Positions 1-8,676 of a stretch of DNA of 51,306 bases are shown here, one piece after another (the first letter of the stretch is position 1; each line of letters begins with the position of its first letter). The stretch comes from Pseudomonadales bacterium (lineage in GTDB: Bacteria; Pseudomonadota; Gammaproteobacteria; Pseudomonadales; Azotimanducaceae). The DNA lies in NCBI GenBank assembly GCA_028280225.1, contig JANQMF010000085.1, forward strand, positions 1 through 51,306, read 5' to 3'. Both the position numbers and the translations under genes were made by a program. The notes beneath the pieces were generated by a model that was not told the DNA's origin, did not search any database, and saw nothing but the letters and a program-made list of their open reading frames with translations.

Positions 1-1691
1 TCGTGGGCAATACGCGCCCAGGAAGCGGCAGCATCCACCCGGGACTGAGTCAACAGACCACTGGAATGGTCTTCACGCAGCTTGTCCAGATTCAGGCCAT
101 CAGGGTTAGCACCAAACTGATCTCCCAACGGGCCGCTGCGCAGCGCTAAGTCAGCCAGTTCCATGTAGGAACGCCTGTCGGCAGGGTCATCCGGCCCCTG
201 TCCGGTCATTGCCGTCACCGGGTCCGCAAGCCCCAGCCTTTGCATGATTGCATCGTAAATCTCGTATTCATGCCGGCTCTCCCCCCGCGGCGGGATAACC
301 GCGTCCACACAATGCAGCCATGGCTCCGGCGCATTGGCCGCCCACAGATCGTTGACGTCAGCCCGCTCGTAGAATGTGGGCACGGGCAGGATGTAATCCG
401 CGTATCGATTGGACTCATTCACGTAGAAGTCCAGGGACACAAATAAGTCCAGCGCATCCAGGGCCTGAGCGGTTTTTTCGCCATCCGGGTAAGCCATAAT
501 CGGATTACCACTATCCAGGAAAAAGGCTCTGATCTGGCCGTCACCCGGAGTCAGTATTTCATCCGCAAGGCCACCACCGGGTTGTGAACCATTCACCAGA
601 GGCAGATTGCCGATGCGGGAACGTTTTGCACCGTAGTCTGACGGCCGTCGTGTACCGGCCACCGGTTCAAAGGGAGATCGGCCAATGACGCTGCCGCCTT
701 GTTTGGCAAAGTTACCCGTAGCCAGATTAATTGCGTCCATCAACACGTTAGACAACGTCGAATACCGCCCTCGATTTGTGCCAACCCGGCCATAACAAGC
801 TGCGGTTCGCGCCTTGGCAAAACGCCGTGCTAGTTCGCGGATTTTGTCTTCAGCAATGGTGCAACGGGCACTGATCTCCGACCAGTTAAATTGTTGGGTT
901 GCCGCAACCAACTCATCCCAGCCGGCAACGTGCTCCGCCAGTATGGCGGACTGTGTCAACTCTTCTTCGATCAGACAACGCAGCATACCCAGCAACAACC
1001 AGATATCACTGTCCGGGGCAATCGGCTGGTGCTCGTAACGCCGTGCCGTTTCGGTGCGCCGGGGGTCCACTACAACAACCCCGTCACGCTGGGCTATCTG
1101 GTCCAGATATTCGAGGGCGCGTGGCGCGGAGATCAAAGACATTTTTGAGATCATCGGGTTGCCGCCGAATATCATCAGGAAGTCCGTATCCGGCAGGTCC
1201 GGAAAGGGGTAGCGGCCGCCGTCACCAAAAACCTGATCCGAAGCCAAGACCCTGGCCCCGGTATCAACGTGCATCGCGGTATAAACTTTGTCAGAGCCTA
1301 ACGCGCGAACAAAGCCGAAGCCATACGCATAGTGCATGGTGGAGAATGCCGCAGGATTACCGATATAGCTTGCCAGCGAGTTACCGCCAAAAGTTGTGGT
1401 GATTTCTTTTAAGCGCCGGGCGATATCATCCAGAGCAGTTTCCCAGGACACCGCTTCAAATTCACCCGGCCCACCGGTGCGGCGCATGGGCTGCAACAGC
1501 CGGTCTTCGTCATAGGTCACATTTAACATGCCGGGTGCTTTAACACACAGATGACCCCTGGACACGGGATGGTTTCTGTCCGGGTGAATTGCGCTGATGT
1601 GACCGTCTTTGACTTCCGCCTCCAAGCCGCACTGGGCTTCACACAAACGGCAGTAAGTCTTATGCAGGCCATCCTCTCCGGGTGCTAACAT
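1..1691 (-). CDS. Molybdopterin-dependent oxidoreductase, DMSO-reductase superfamily (3' end beyond window)
   Basis: The reverse strand is open from an ATG at 1691 to the window edge, about 563 codons, so the C-terminal part (expected to carry the molydopterin dinucleotide-binding domain) is missing. The N-terminus has the [4Fe-4S] cluster pattern C14-x2-C17-x3-C21-x27-C49, with GHLCVKAP around the fourth Cys. Further on are the cofactor-pocket signatures FGGNPMISK, VVVDPRRTETARR and PDSDIWLLLGML. Enzymes of this superfamily bind bis-MGD and catalyse oxygen-atom transfer or hydroxylation; I cannot assign the substrate or the Mo ligand. No Tat signal is seen, which suggests a cytoplasmic enzyme. 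A GGGAGA ribosome site precedes the ATG and the gene follows the amidohydrolase by 14 bases, so the two are probably cotranscribed. Confidence 0.9.
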   Translation of the reverse strand, partial: MLAPGEDGLHKTYCRLCEAQCGLEAEVKDGHISAIHPDRNHPVSRGHLCVKAPGMLNVTYDEDRLLQPMRRTGGPGEFEAVSWETALDDIARRLKEITTTFGGNSLASYIGNPAAFSTMHYAYGFGFVRALGSDKVYTAMHVDTGARVLASDQVFGDGGRYPFPDLPDTDFLMIFGGNPMISKMSLISAPRALEYLDQIAQRDGVVVVDPRRTETARRYEHQPIAPDSDIWLLLGMLRCLIEEELTQSAILAEHVAGWDELVAATQQFNWSEISARCTIAEDKIRELARRFAKARTAACYGRVGTNRGRYSTLSNVLMDAINLATGNFAKQGGSVIGRSPFEPVAGTRRPSDYGAKRSRIGNLPLVNGSQPGGGLADEILTPGDGQIRAFFLDSGNPIMAYPDGEKTAQALDALDLFVSLDFYVNESNRYADYILPVPTFYERADVNDLWAANAPEPWLHCVDAVIPPRGESRHEYEIYDAIMQRLGLADPVTAMTGQGPDDPADRRSYMELADLALRSGPLGDQFGANPDGLNLDKLREDHSSGLLTQSRVDAAASWARIAH

Positions 1692-1705
1692 TTTTTATTT
1701 TCTCC

Positions 1706-3397
1706 CTAAGCTACCAGAATACCGGGGGTCTGGTGGGTGAATTGTCCGTTGTCATGTACCTTGATGCCCCCCACGAAGGTTGCCACATAACCGGCGGTTG
1801 ATTGTACCAAACGCTTACCCCCTGCCGGCAGGTCGTAATGCATGCGGGGCATGTCCACGTTAAGTTGCGCATGATCAATGACATTGATATCCGCGTGTCC
1901 GCCCACCTGAAGATTACCCCGGTCTGCAAAACCGTAAAGGCTTGCCGGTTCCGCAGTAAGCTTGCGAATCACCTCCGGCAAAGACATACGCTCGCCACAG
2001 GTACGGTCCCGGGTCCAATAAGTCAGCATGGTGGTGGTTGCACTGGCATCACATATGACCGAGCTGTGCGCACCGCCATCCCCAAGCCCCAGGATCGAAC
2101 CATCATAACGCATCATCTCAAGCATGGGGTCTAACGAAAATTGTGCATAGTTGCCGCTGGCCAGCAACAATATCCCACACCCGTTGTTGGCCATTAACGT
2201 ATCATACATATACTCAGCGGTGGATTGACCGGCCCGCTGGGCGGCAGCAATCACGGCATCGTTCTTGCGCGGTTCGTAGTCCATGGCGCCGGACATGGCA
2301 AAAAGCCGCGAAAACAACCGGGCAAAGCCACCCGGTGAAGCTTCCGCCTCTGCCACAATAGCTTTGCGGCGCGGTGCTTGCGCCAGTTCGGCAAGACGGG
2401 CATCGATCGCCAGGTGGGCTATCTCCCTATAGCTGGGACAACGGGAGAACGGATGACTCACCGCCTCCCAGGTGATAATTGCTCCGGTTGGGCGCCCCAA
2501 TACCTGGGGAAATACCCTGACCCCCTCTGCAACCGCTTGTTGGGTTTGTGCCATCAGCCCCCGCCAGCCATCCGGATGGTCATTGGTCTGTTTTAACGAG
2601 TAGGTCAACGTGCAGCCGGTGGTGCGCGCAACGTTGATGGCCATACCGATTTCTTCGTCCGCCAGGGGGTATTGATTAAATTCAGGTGCAAGCTGCAATA
2701 CCCGCCCATGGGCAGCCAACACCTCCCCTAAGGCCTGATACTCCGCCAGGTCCGCGTGCCGGCTTGGCGCGGGAATACCGGCTCGGGTTTTCTGGCCATG
2801 CAGGCGGGTGGATCCCAGGCCTACCGCCCCGGCGGCCAGGGCTTCATCCGCAATACGGGCCATGGCGGCAATGTCTTCCCGGCTTGCCGGTTCACCTTGA
2901 ATGGCCCGCTCGCCCATCACAAATACACGCAAACACGAATGCGGCAATAAACCGGCTACGTTCATGTCATACCGATGCTCGCGCAGCGTCGCCAGATATT
3001 CAGGAAAACTCTCCCAGTTCCAAGGCAGCCCGGCGTTAAGCTGCGCCGCCGGGATGTCTTCAACACCCTCCATCAGCGCCACAACAAATTCCCGGTGTTC
3101 AGCCTTGCAGGGTGCAAAGCCGACCCCACAATTTCCCATGACTGTTGTTGTAATACCGTGGCCGGAGTTGGGCTTAAGATGCTGCTCCCAGGTGACATTG
3201 CCATCCAGATGGGAATGCACGTCGATAAATCCAGGCGTGACCAGTAACCCCTGGGCGTCCAGGTGCTCCTTACCCGGTGCCTGCGCCAAATCCCCAATGG
3301 CTGCAATCCGTCCGTCGACGACCCCCACGTCCGCTACACGGCCCGGACTGCCCGTGCCGTCGAACACCTGACCGCGCCGAATCACCAGATCATACAT
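1706..3397 (-). CDS. N-acyl-D-amino-acid deacylase-type amidohydrolase
   Basis: A 563-residue metal-dependent amidohydrolase. It starts with the beta-sandwich motif YDLVIRRGQVFDGTG. The first metal site is GFIDVHSHLDG (HxH), and the rest matches the D-aminoacylase/dihydroorotase group, including a late DGGAHSSVICDA with the catalytic Asp and the C-terminal GGHADINVID. Relatives hydrolyse N-acyl-D-amino acids, hydantoins or related amides; the exact substrate is not readable from sequence. An in-frame GTG lies four codons upstream at 3409, but the ATG at 3397 has GGGGG five bases before it and starts the conserved strand directly. It is first in a leftward pair with the molybdoenzyme and is transcribed away from the SDR/PrpD arm. 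Confidence 0.88.
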   Translation of the reverse strand: MYDLVIRRGQVFDGTGSPGRVADVGVVDGRIAAIGDLAQAPGKEHLDAQGLLVTPGFIDVHSHLDGNVTWEQHLKPNSGHGITTTVMGNCGVGFAPCKAEHREFVVALMEGVEDIPAAQLNAGLPWNWESFPEYLATLREHRYDMNVAGLLPHSCLRVFVMGERAIQGEPASREDIAAMARIADEALAAGAVGLGSTRLHGQKTRAGIPAPSRHADLAEYQALGEVLAAHGRVLQLAPEFNQYPLADEEIGMAINVARTTGCTLTYSLKQTNDHPDGWRGLMAQTQQAVAEGVRVFPQVLGRPTGAIITWEAVSHPFSRCPSYREIAHLAIDARLAELAQAPRRKAIVAEAEASPGGFARLFSRLFAMSGAMDYEPRKNDAVIAAAQRAGQSTAEYMYDTLMANNGCGILLLASGNYAQFSLDPMLEMMRYDGSILGLGDGGAHSSVICDASATTTMLTYWTRDRTCGERMSLPEVIRKLTAEPASLYGFADRGNLQVGGHADINVIDHAQLNVDMPRMHYDLPAGGKRLVQSTAGYVATFVGGIKVHDNGQFTHQTPGILVA

Positions 3398-3498
3398 CGT
3401 TACCCCCACACCCCGAAGGAACTCAACAGTTTACGCCCAATGGGCATACATCCGTATAAAATTTTGGGAATATCAATATGCCAAGTAATTATTGATTG

Positions 3499-3516
3499 AC
3501 AAACCAATAAGTTTGT
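3499..3516. promoter_or_regulatory. 18-bp inverted repeat, candidate operator
   Basis: ACAAAC, a 6-base spacer CAATAA, then GTTTGT: perfect arms in the 240-bp gap between the divergent amidohydrolase and SDR genes. The position and symmetry fit a dimeric repressor controlling both arms. No regulator gene is adjacent, so the binding protein is unknown. Confidence 0.4.
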
Positions 3517-3641
3517 GAAGAATGCTCTACCCGTTCGATAGACAAATCTGATCAAGTGTGTGCAAAACAAAAACAGCAGGCTGGCCAATCATCGGCAGAC
3601 CGGCTTGCTGATTGGCTAAGGGCATAAAGGGAGTAAATAAA

Positions 3642-4388
3642 GTGAGTGAATTCAACAACAAGTGTGTCATCGTCACCGGGGGTGCATCAGGGTTCGGCAA
3701 GGCGATGAGCGAAAAATTTGCTGCCGCCGGCGCTTCAGTGGTGGTTGCTGATTTGAATATTGAAGGGGCGGAAGCCGTGGCCGGCAGTCTGGACCAGGCC
3801 ATTGCGGTGCAGATAGATGTGGCAGACGAAGAACAAAACCGCAATCTTGCGGATGCTGCGGTTGATGCCTTTGGCAAAATCGACGTGGTCTGTGCCAATG
3901 CCGGCATCCCTCACCGTGCCGGGCGCGCCATCGAAATGGATACCGCGGAGTTTGACCGCATGTTTGCCATCAATACGCGCAGCGTTTTCCTGGCGGCAAA
4001 ATACTGTGTACCCCATATGCCGGCAGGCAGCGCCATTGTCACCACCTCCTCCATTGGTGCTAAACGCCCCCGGCCCGGGCTTGCGGCGTATTACGCCGCC
4101 AAGGGTGCGGTGCTCACCCTGACCCAGGCATTGGCTGTTGAACTGGCACCCAATATTCGGGTTAACGCCATATGTCCGGTGTCCGCCCCAACCGGTTTTG
4201 ATCAAAACGCTTCAGGTATGGCGGAACTGTCTGACAAGGTGAACGCACAAATCATTGCCGGCATTCCCATGGGCCGGCGCGCCACTCCCGAGGACGTGGC
4301 TGACGCGACCTTCTTCCTCAGCTCAAACGAGGCTAAATTTCTAACCGGGGTTTGCCTTGATATTGACGGTGGCCGCGCCATACAGTAG
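3642..4388 (+). CDS. SDR-family oxidoreductase
   Basis: A 248-residue classical short-chain dehydrogenase/reductase. It has the Rossmann motif TGGASGFGKA near residue 15, VVADLN after strand 2 (Asp suggests NAD rather than NADP), ANAG for the structural Asn, a catalytic Ser in TTSSIGAK and YYAAKGA with catalytic Tyr and Lys. The C-terminus LDIDGGRAIQ is typical. I chose the GTG at 3642 because AGGGAG lies eight bases upstream; a longer reading from a TTG at 3612 has no such site. It leads the rightward SDR / MmgE-PrpD / nitroreductase operon and probably oxidises a hydroxyl intermediate in that pathway (inference). Confidence 0.9.
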   Translation: MSEFNNKCVIVTGGASGFGKAMSEKFAAAGASVVVADLNIEGAEAVAGSLDQAIAVQIDVADEEQNRNLADAAVDAFGKIDVVCANAGIPHRAGRAIEMDTAEFDRMFAINTRSVFLAAKYCVPHMPAGSAIVTTSSIGAKRPRPGLAAYYAAKGAVLTLTQALAVELAPNIRVNAICPVSAPTGFDQNASGMAELSDKVNAQIIAGIPMGRRATPEDVADATFFLSSNEAKFLTGVCLDIDGGRAIQ

Positions 4389-4417
4389 TTAATCCACTTT
4401 TACTCCAGGAGAAGCTC

Positions 4418-5716
4418 ATGGATCATCTCGCCGCTTGGGACAAATTTGCCAACATGGGCTACGAGGACCTGCCCAGCAACGTCATGCGGGTTGCCAACCA
4501 GTGTATTCTGGATTGGTTCGGCTGTGCCCTGGCGGGCAGCACGGAACCCCTGTCGGAAATTCTGCGTAGCCAATTTGGCCACCGCAGTGGTGCCTGCAGT
4601 GTAATCGGCACAAACCTTAAACTGGAAGCACCCACCGCCGCCCTGTTAAACGGTGCCAGCGGGCACGCCCTGGACTACGATGATACGGGCTCCAGCGCCG
4701 GCTGCCATACCACCGCTCCGGTACTACCGGCGGTGCTTGCGGTTGCTGAGGAAATTGGCGCCACCGGTCATGAGTTGATCACCGCCTTTGTAGTGGGTGT
4801 GGAAATTGAGGGCCGCATTAACCACGCCATGGGCCGGGACCACTATCCGCGCGGCTGGCATACCACGGCAACATACGGCACATTTGGCGCCACCGCTGCT
4901 GTTGCCCATCTGCTGAAGCTGCCGAAAGACCAGTATGCCATTGCCATGGGGTTAGCCGCTTCCCACGCCAGCGGGGTTAAGGCCAACTTTGGCACCATGA
5001 CCAAACCGTATCACCCGGGACGTGCTGCGGAAAACGGCATCAACTGCGCCCGGCTGGCTGCCGCCGGATTTACCGCAAAGCCGGAAGCGGTGTTGGGTAA
5101 CCAGGGGTTTATTCAGGCGGCTTCCAACGCCACCGATGCCACGGCAAAACTTGCCGCCATTGCCGATGATTGGCTGATTCTGGGTACCCTGTTTAAGTAC
5201 CATGCAGCCTGTCATCTGACCCATTCAACCATTGAAAGCGTATTGAAGTTACGCAACAACCTGAGCGTGGATGATTTATCCTCGCTGACCATTACCGTAA
5301 ATCCGGTGCTGCTGGACATCTGTGGTGTTGCAGAGCCAAAAAGCGGCCTGGAAGGCAAATTCAGCTTGCGGGGGACCGCCTCCTTAGCCCTCAACGGCAT
5401 CGACACCGCAAGTCCGCAAACCTTTGTTGACGAAGTCGTGAACAGCGATGCCGTGCAGGAGATGATCAACAAGATCTCTGTGGAAACCGACGAATCCCTC
5501 ACTCATTTCCAATCCAAGGTTGCCTGGGTTGATGCCGCCCAAAACGCCCACGAGGAATTTAACGACTTATCTACCCCGTCGGAGGACTACGACGAACAGG
5601 GAGATAAGCTCAGACAGAAGTTCACGAGTCTGTGTGACTTTGCGGGCCACGATAGCGCCACTACCTTGGATAAAGTTAACGCCATCAACAGCACCGCCAC
5701 ACTCTCTATTGGCTAA
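4418..5716 (+). CDS. MmgE/PrpD family protein
   Basis: A 432-residue member of the MmgE/PrpD family, which includes 2-methylcitrate dehydratase, cis-aconitate decarboxylase and iminodisuccinate epimerase. Recognisable motifs are DWFGCALAG near residue 30, NGASGHALDYDDT near residue 70 and TKPYHPGRAAENG near residue 190. The ATG is preceded by CCAGGAGAAG, a strong ribosome site, and follows the SDR by 29 bases. No other methylcitrate-cycle gene (prpB, prpC, acnD) is near, so propionate catabolism is unlikely. A hydration, dehydration or epimerisation step in the cluster's own pathway is more plausible (inference). Confidence 0.88.
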   Translation: MDHLAAWDKFANMGYEDLPSNVMRVANQCILDWFGCALAGSTEPLSEILRSQFGHRSGACSVIGTNLKLEAPTAALLNGASGHALDYDDTGSSAGCHTTAPVLPAVLAVAEEIGATGHELITAFVVGVEIEGRINHAMGRDHYPRGWHTTATYGTFGATAAVAHLLKLPKDQYAIAMGLAASHASGVKANFGTMTKPYHPGRAAENGINCARLAAAGFTAKPEAVLGNQGFIQAASNATDATAKLAAIADDWLILGTLFKYHAACHLTHSTIESVLKLRNNLSVDDLSSLTITVNPVLLDICGVAEPKSGLEGKFSLRGTASLALNGIDTASPQTFVDEVVNSDAVQEMINKISVETDESLTHFQSKVAWVDAAQNAHEEFNDLSTPSEDYDEQGDKLRQKFTSLCDFAGHDSATTLDKVNAINSTATLSIG

Positions 5717-5728
5717 CGGGACTAAACT

Positions 5729-6400
5729 ATGAATGTCAGCGAAGCCGTCCGGGCGCGTCGAACGATCCGTGCCTTTAAAGATGAGCCCGTACCCGAAGAA
5801 GTCATTCGTGAAGTGCTCGACCTGGCCCGGCATGCGCCATCCAACAGCAATACCCAACCCTGGCGGATAGATGTTGTCTCCGGGGCTGCCCGGCAGCAGC
5901 TACAGGCAGCCATATTTGCCGAGATAAAGTCCGGCGTTAAACCCTATCCGGCTTTCCCACCCGGCGGCACGGGATTGCTTGGCCGATACAAAGAGCGGCA
6001 GCGCGAATGTGCTTATCAATACTTCTCCGCGGTGGGCATAGACCAGGATGACAAAAAGGCACGCGCCGCCCTGTCCATGAAAAACTGGGAATTTTTTGGC
6101 GCACCGCACGCCGCGTTTCTGTCTTATCCCGAAACCATGCATCGAGCCAACGCCATAGATATGGGGATATTTCTACAAACCATCATGCTGTTGCTGGTGG
6201 AGCGGGGAATTGCTTCGTGTCCGCAAGGCGCCCTGGCGACTTACCCGGGACCGGTGAAAGCCATGTTGCCCATTCCGGAAGAGAATGCCATTTTGTGTGG
6301 CCTTTCCTTTGGTTACCCGGACTTGGATGCACCGATAAATTCCACAGCAGCAAAAATGGATCGGGAATCCGTAGAGGTTTTTTCCAGCATAACAAGCTGA
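5729..6400 (+). CDS. Nitroreductase-family FMN oxidoreductase
   Basis: A 223-residue nitroreductase-fold protein. The N-terminus carries the FMN-binding arginine pattern ARRTIRAF, followed by ARHAPSNSNTQPW, the family hallmark, and near the C-terminus GIASCPQGAL and LSFGYPD. The family uses FMN and NAD(P)H to reduce nitro groups, quinones, enones or flavins, or for dehalogenation. It begins 12 bases after the PrpD stop with GGGA before the ATG, so it is the last gene of the rightward operon. Substrate unknown. Following gene is convergent. Confidence 0.9.
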   Translation: MNVSEAVRARRTIRAFKDEPVPEEVIREVLDLARHAPSNSNTQPWRIDVVSGAARQQLQAAIFAEIKSGVKPYPAFPPGGTGLLGRYKERQRECAYQYFSAVGIDQDDKKARAALSMKNWEFFGAPHAAFLSYPETMHRANAIDMGIFLQTIMLLLVERGIASCPQGALATYPGPVKAMLPIPEENAILCGLSFGYPDLDAPINSTAAKMDRESVEVFSSITS

Positions 6401-6524
6401 CCCCGAACCGGGCCTATAAATCCCCTAGTGAAAAAGTAACGCTTATTCAACTTCTGTCAGCTCGTGTTGTGGGTCAAGCTGGTGTTAGCGTTGTCCAAGG
6501 GATAGAACCGCAAATCGAAACGCA

Positions 6525-7406
6525 TTAACGGCTCGAAAACCGGCACAAAATGGGATCTGTCAGTCTGAAGGGATTTTGTTGAATCAAGTTTGGCACAACT
6601 CCGCCGTCGCATCCAAAGTCCCGCCAGATGGTTGGGCAATCAACACCGTTCAGAGCCTCTTCAATACCGTTCTTGCAGTCTTCTGAGTATTTGCCGCCAG
6701 GTCCACGGAACTGCGAGCCGACGGTTTTTTCAACAATGTGCTGTGTATCCACACGCATTTTAAGGTCATCACAGAGCAATGACGACTGGAACGCGTAACA
6801 AGTATGCCTCACCAGTAACGCATGCGGGTTTTGAGGTAAAGGAGGAATGTCCAACCTATTGTTGCTTTTCTCTTCCTTTTCTAACAGTTCCAAGTACACA
6901 TCAACCAGTTCTTTGGAAACAAAATGATGGTACTGAGGATAGGCAAGCAGCGCTTCTTCACCTATGAGTACTTTCATATCTGGATTATGGTGCGCCGTGG
7001 CAAACGCACCCGCGTCGAGCACCATGCCTGGTAGGTAAAACGACACAAACGTTCTTTCGTATGGTTGTGCCTGCTTCACAAGGTGGCGGGACAACTTGCC
7101 TAATTCTTCCTCGGTTGGAAGTCGGCCACCAATCAGCGGCACCTGCAGATCCAGAGAGTGTTTAAATGGCCGCATTTCATTCCTTTTCAAAATCTCAAAC
7201 GGGATCAATTCCGGTTTTTGCACATCAGCAGGCACTGGATCGTTACCTGGGTCAATAAAAATCGAAATGCAGACTACGGCAAGCCATCCAAATGAAAGCA
7301 CTCTGGTGAATATGCTAAAGCCACGCGCAAGCGTGAACCACGAAAAGATGAAAGGCGCAAACAGAATCCCGATCGCTAGGGCAATGCGGCCAATAACATT
7401 CTTCAT
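6525..7406 (-). CDS. Hypothetical membrane-anchored protein
   Basis: A 293-residue protein I do not recognise. Residues about 6-28 and 33-51 are two hydrophobic segments (IALAIGILFAPFIFSWF and VLSFGWLAVVCISIFI), followed by a soluble region of about 240 residues rich in Pro and acidic residues. Six Cys lie in the last 110 residues, which would fit disulfides if that part faces the periplasm. The ribosome site is weak. It begins the AT-richer block that runs to the tRNA and is convergent with the nitroreductase. No domain or catalytic motif seen. Confidence 0.65.
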   Translation of the reverse strand: MKNVIGRIALAIGILFAPFIFSWFTLARGFSIFTRVLSFGWLAVVCISIFIDPGNDPVPADVQKPELIPFEILKRNEMRPFKHSLDLQVPLIGGRLPTEEELGKLSRHLVKQAQPYERTFVSFYLPGMVLDAGAFATAHHNPDMKVLIGEEALLAYPQYHHFVSKELVDVYLELLEKEEKSNNRLDIPPLPQNPHALLVRHTCYAFQSSLLCDDLKMRVDTQHIVEKTVGSQFRGPGGKYSEDCKNGIEEALNGVDCPTIWRDFGCDGGVVPNLIQQNPFRLTDPILCRFSSR

Positions 7407-7691
7407 ATGCAGTCTTCAATTCAGGCTTGTTAACGAAAACTAGCAGATGAGGTGCAACAAGTATCAACAGAACTTAAACGAGCCCAACAAGGTCGCTGAA
7501 AATTACATTAGCGGTGTATGTGGAGGGAGTATCTGATTTCTGACGTAGGAAGTTACTCCCAAATGTCACGGTTTCGGAGCACATTTGATCAATCGCTACT
7601 GTTGTTATTTGGATGAGTATTCCGCCGAAAGACTAAGAGTGCCGTACTGGAAAATCTGTAAACCATGTGACCGGTACAGACCGGCCGCGCC
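7407..7691. other. 285-bp gap without a convincing gene
   Basis: Nothing protein-like on either strand. It contains the upstream region of the leftward membrane protein and the open frame leading into the phage-like fragment, where a TGA at 7668 stops the upstream reading. This abrupt start suggests that the phage-like gene lost its 5' part. No inverted repeats or tRNA-like segment found. Confidence 0.4.
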
Positions 7692-8102
7692 GTGGACGAC
7701 ATGCTCACCGAGCTCAACAAGCTGGCAAAAGCCAAGGTGGGGACACTGGAGGGCGACGCGTACAATGCCGCCGTCAACGCTATACAGTCCGGCTTACCTG
7801 GCAACTTAGCTCAACAACTGGCAGCGGTGGACGCCAAGTATGCTCAGTATGCAGTCATGCGCAAAGCATCAACCTATGCAGGCAGCAGCGCCCGGCATGG
7901 CGGTATAGTCACGCCTGATGATTTGCGCAGAGCGACACTGGCCAAAGACAGTACCAATAAGACGTTGGCCAGCCAGGGCCGTGCCACCTTGCAGCAACAG
8001 GCGGAAACGGGGCTGGATGAGATCAATGCGGTGCTCGCTAAGGACCCTACTATCCGCAATGTGCTGCAACGTAGCGGCGCATTGGCCGGTGCAGTCGAGT
8101 GA
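7692..8102 (+). CDS. Phage virion/injection-protein-like fragment
   Basis: A 136-residue reading from a GTG. The middle, HGGIVTPDDLRRA, with a helical Gln-rich stretch and an ending like NVLQRSGALAGAVE, resembles the C-terminal part of internal virion or DNA-injection proteins of podovirus-like phages, in which a 'TP.QL..A' element is followed by a short conserved tail. This is a pattern memory, not a search result. Such proteins are normally much longer, and the frame is closed by a TGA 22 bases before the GTG, so it is probably a decayed remnant. The stop overlaps the start of the next frame. Confidence 0.45.
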   Translation: MDDMLTELNKLAKAKVGTLEGDAYNAAVNAIQSGLPGNLAQQLAAVDAKYAQYAVMRKASTYAGSSARHGGIVTPDDLRRATLAKDSTNKTLASQGRATLQQQAETGLDEINAVLAKDPTIRNVLQRSGALAGAVE

Positions 8103-8365
8103 TCCCCTTCGACGTGTCTGAAAACCTGCTCAGACGTAGTTTGGCCAAAAGTAGGCACCTACAGCATAGCCTTGCGTCTGCTTACGCGGGCGTCGACGCC
8201 TACACGTTAGGCTACATCTACGCGACAGATTTGCAGATAGCGCTGGCAGAAGGAATTGAATGCCCGGACTTTAGGAGGGAGCTAGCGGAAGGGCTAAGGG
8301 CAGGACTTAAGGACGCTGCAACAGCGCCGTTGACAGAGGATAGCCTGCCTACATTTATGGACTAA
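8099..8365 (+). CDS. Small hypothetical protein, coupled to the phage-like fragment
   Basis: An 88-residue frame starting with a GTG that overlaps the previous stop by four bases (GTGA), the arrangement of translationally coupled genes. It is rich in Ala and Leu and predicted mostly helical (LLRRSLAKSRHLQHSLASAY, then LAEGLRAGLKDA). I recognise no domain. Position and coupling suggest it came with the phage-like gene before it. Confidence 0.5.
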   Translation: MIPFDVSENLLRRSLAKSRHLQHSLASAYAGVDAYTLGYIYATDLQIALAEGIECPDFRRELAEGLRAGLKDAATAPLTEDSLPTFMD

Positions 8366-8384
8366 CGCCTGCTTGTGACGATAG

Positions 8385-8603
8385 TCAGACAATAATCGTA
8401 ACGCTGTTTCTACCAATACGTGCGAACTGTTCGAGTTGCGTGGACATGAACCTACCCCGGTGAATACTTACATGTGCTCCAGTTCCGGCAGCAACCCTAA
8501 TTATCTGTTCGATTTGAGTGGACATGTAGTTATGCCCCTCCGGAATTTGAACATTCGCTCCGAGCCGCACTAGTTGCTCAACCTGATTTGCCATCAATGC
8601 CAT
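8385..8603 (-). CDS. Small protein with three internal M-x-x-Q-x-E-Q repeats
   Basis: A 72-residue protein made almost wholly of three copies of one unit: MANQVEQLVRLGANVQI, MSTQIEQIIRVAAGTGAHV.I and MSTQLEQFARIGRNSVTI. Each unit pairs an amphipathic helix (MxxQxEQxxRxG/A) with a short beta strand, separated by a turn. The ATG at 8603 has GGAG nine bases upstream; a TTG at 8618 would add five residues. Function unknown; the regular helix-strand repeat suggests a small solenoid or an oligomerising interaction module (inference). Confidence 0.6.
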   Translation of the reverse strand: MALMANQVEQLVRLGANVQIPEGHNYMSTQIEQIIRVAAGTGAHVSIHRGRFMSTQLEQFARIGRNSVTIIV

Positions 8604-8676
8604 TTGATCAATCTCCAAACTGTTTAGTATTCCGGTTAGCTCTGCAACTTTATCAAACCCTGTCGCTTAAAAAATG

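Noticed and set aside
899-1402. 167-codon forward frame opposite the molybdoenzyme
   Set aside because: Arg/Pro/Gly-rich shadow; the reverse reading is a continuous molybdoenzyme.
4418-5716. 2-methylcitrate dehydratase PrpD
   Set aside because: No prpB, prpC or acnD nearby; kept as MmgE/PrpD family only.
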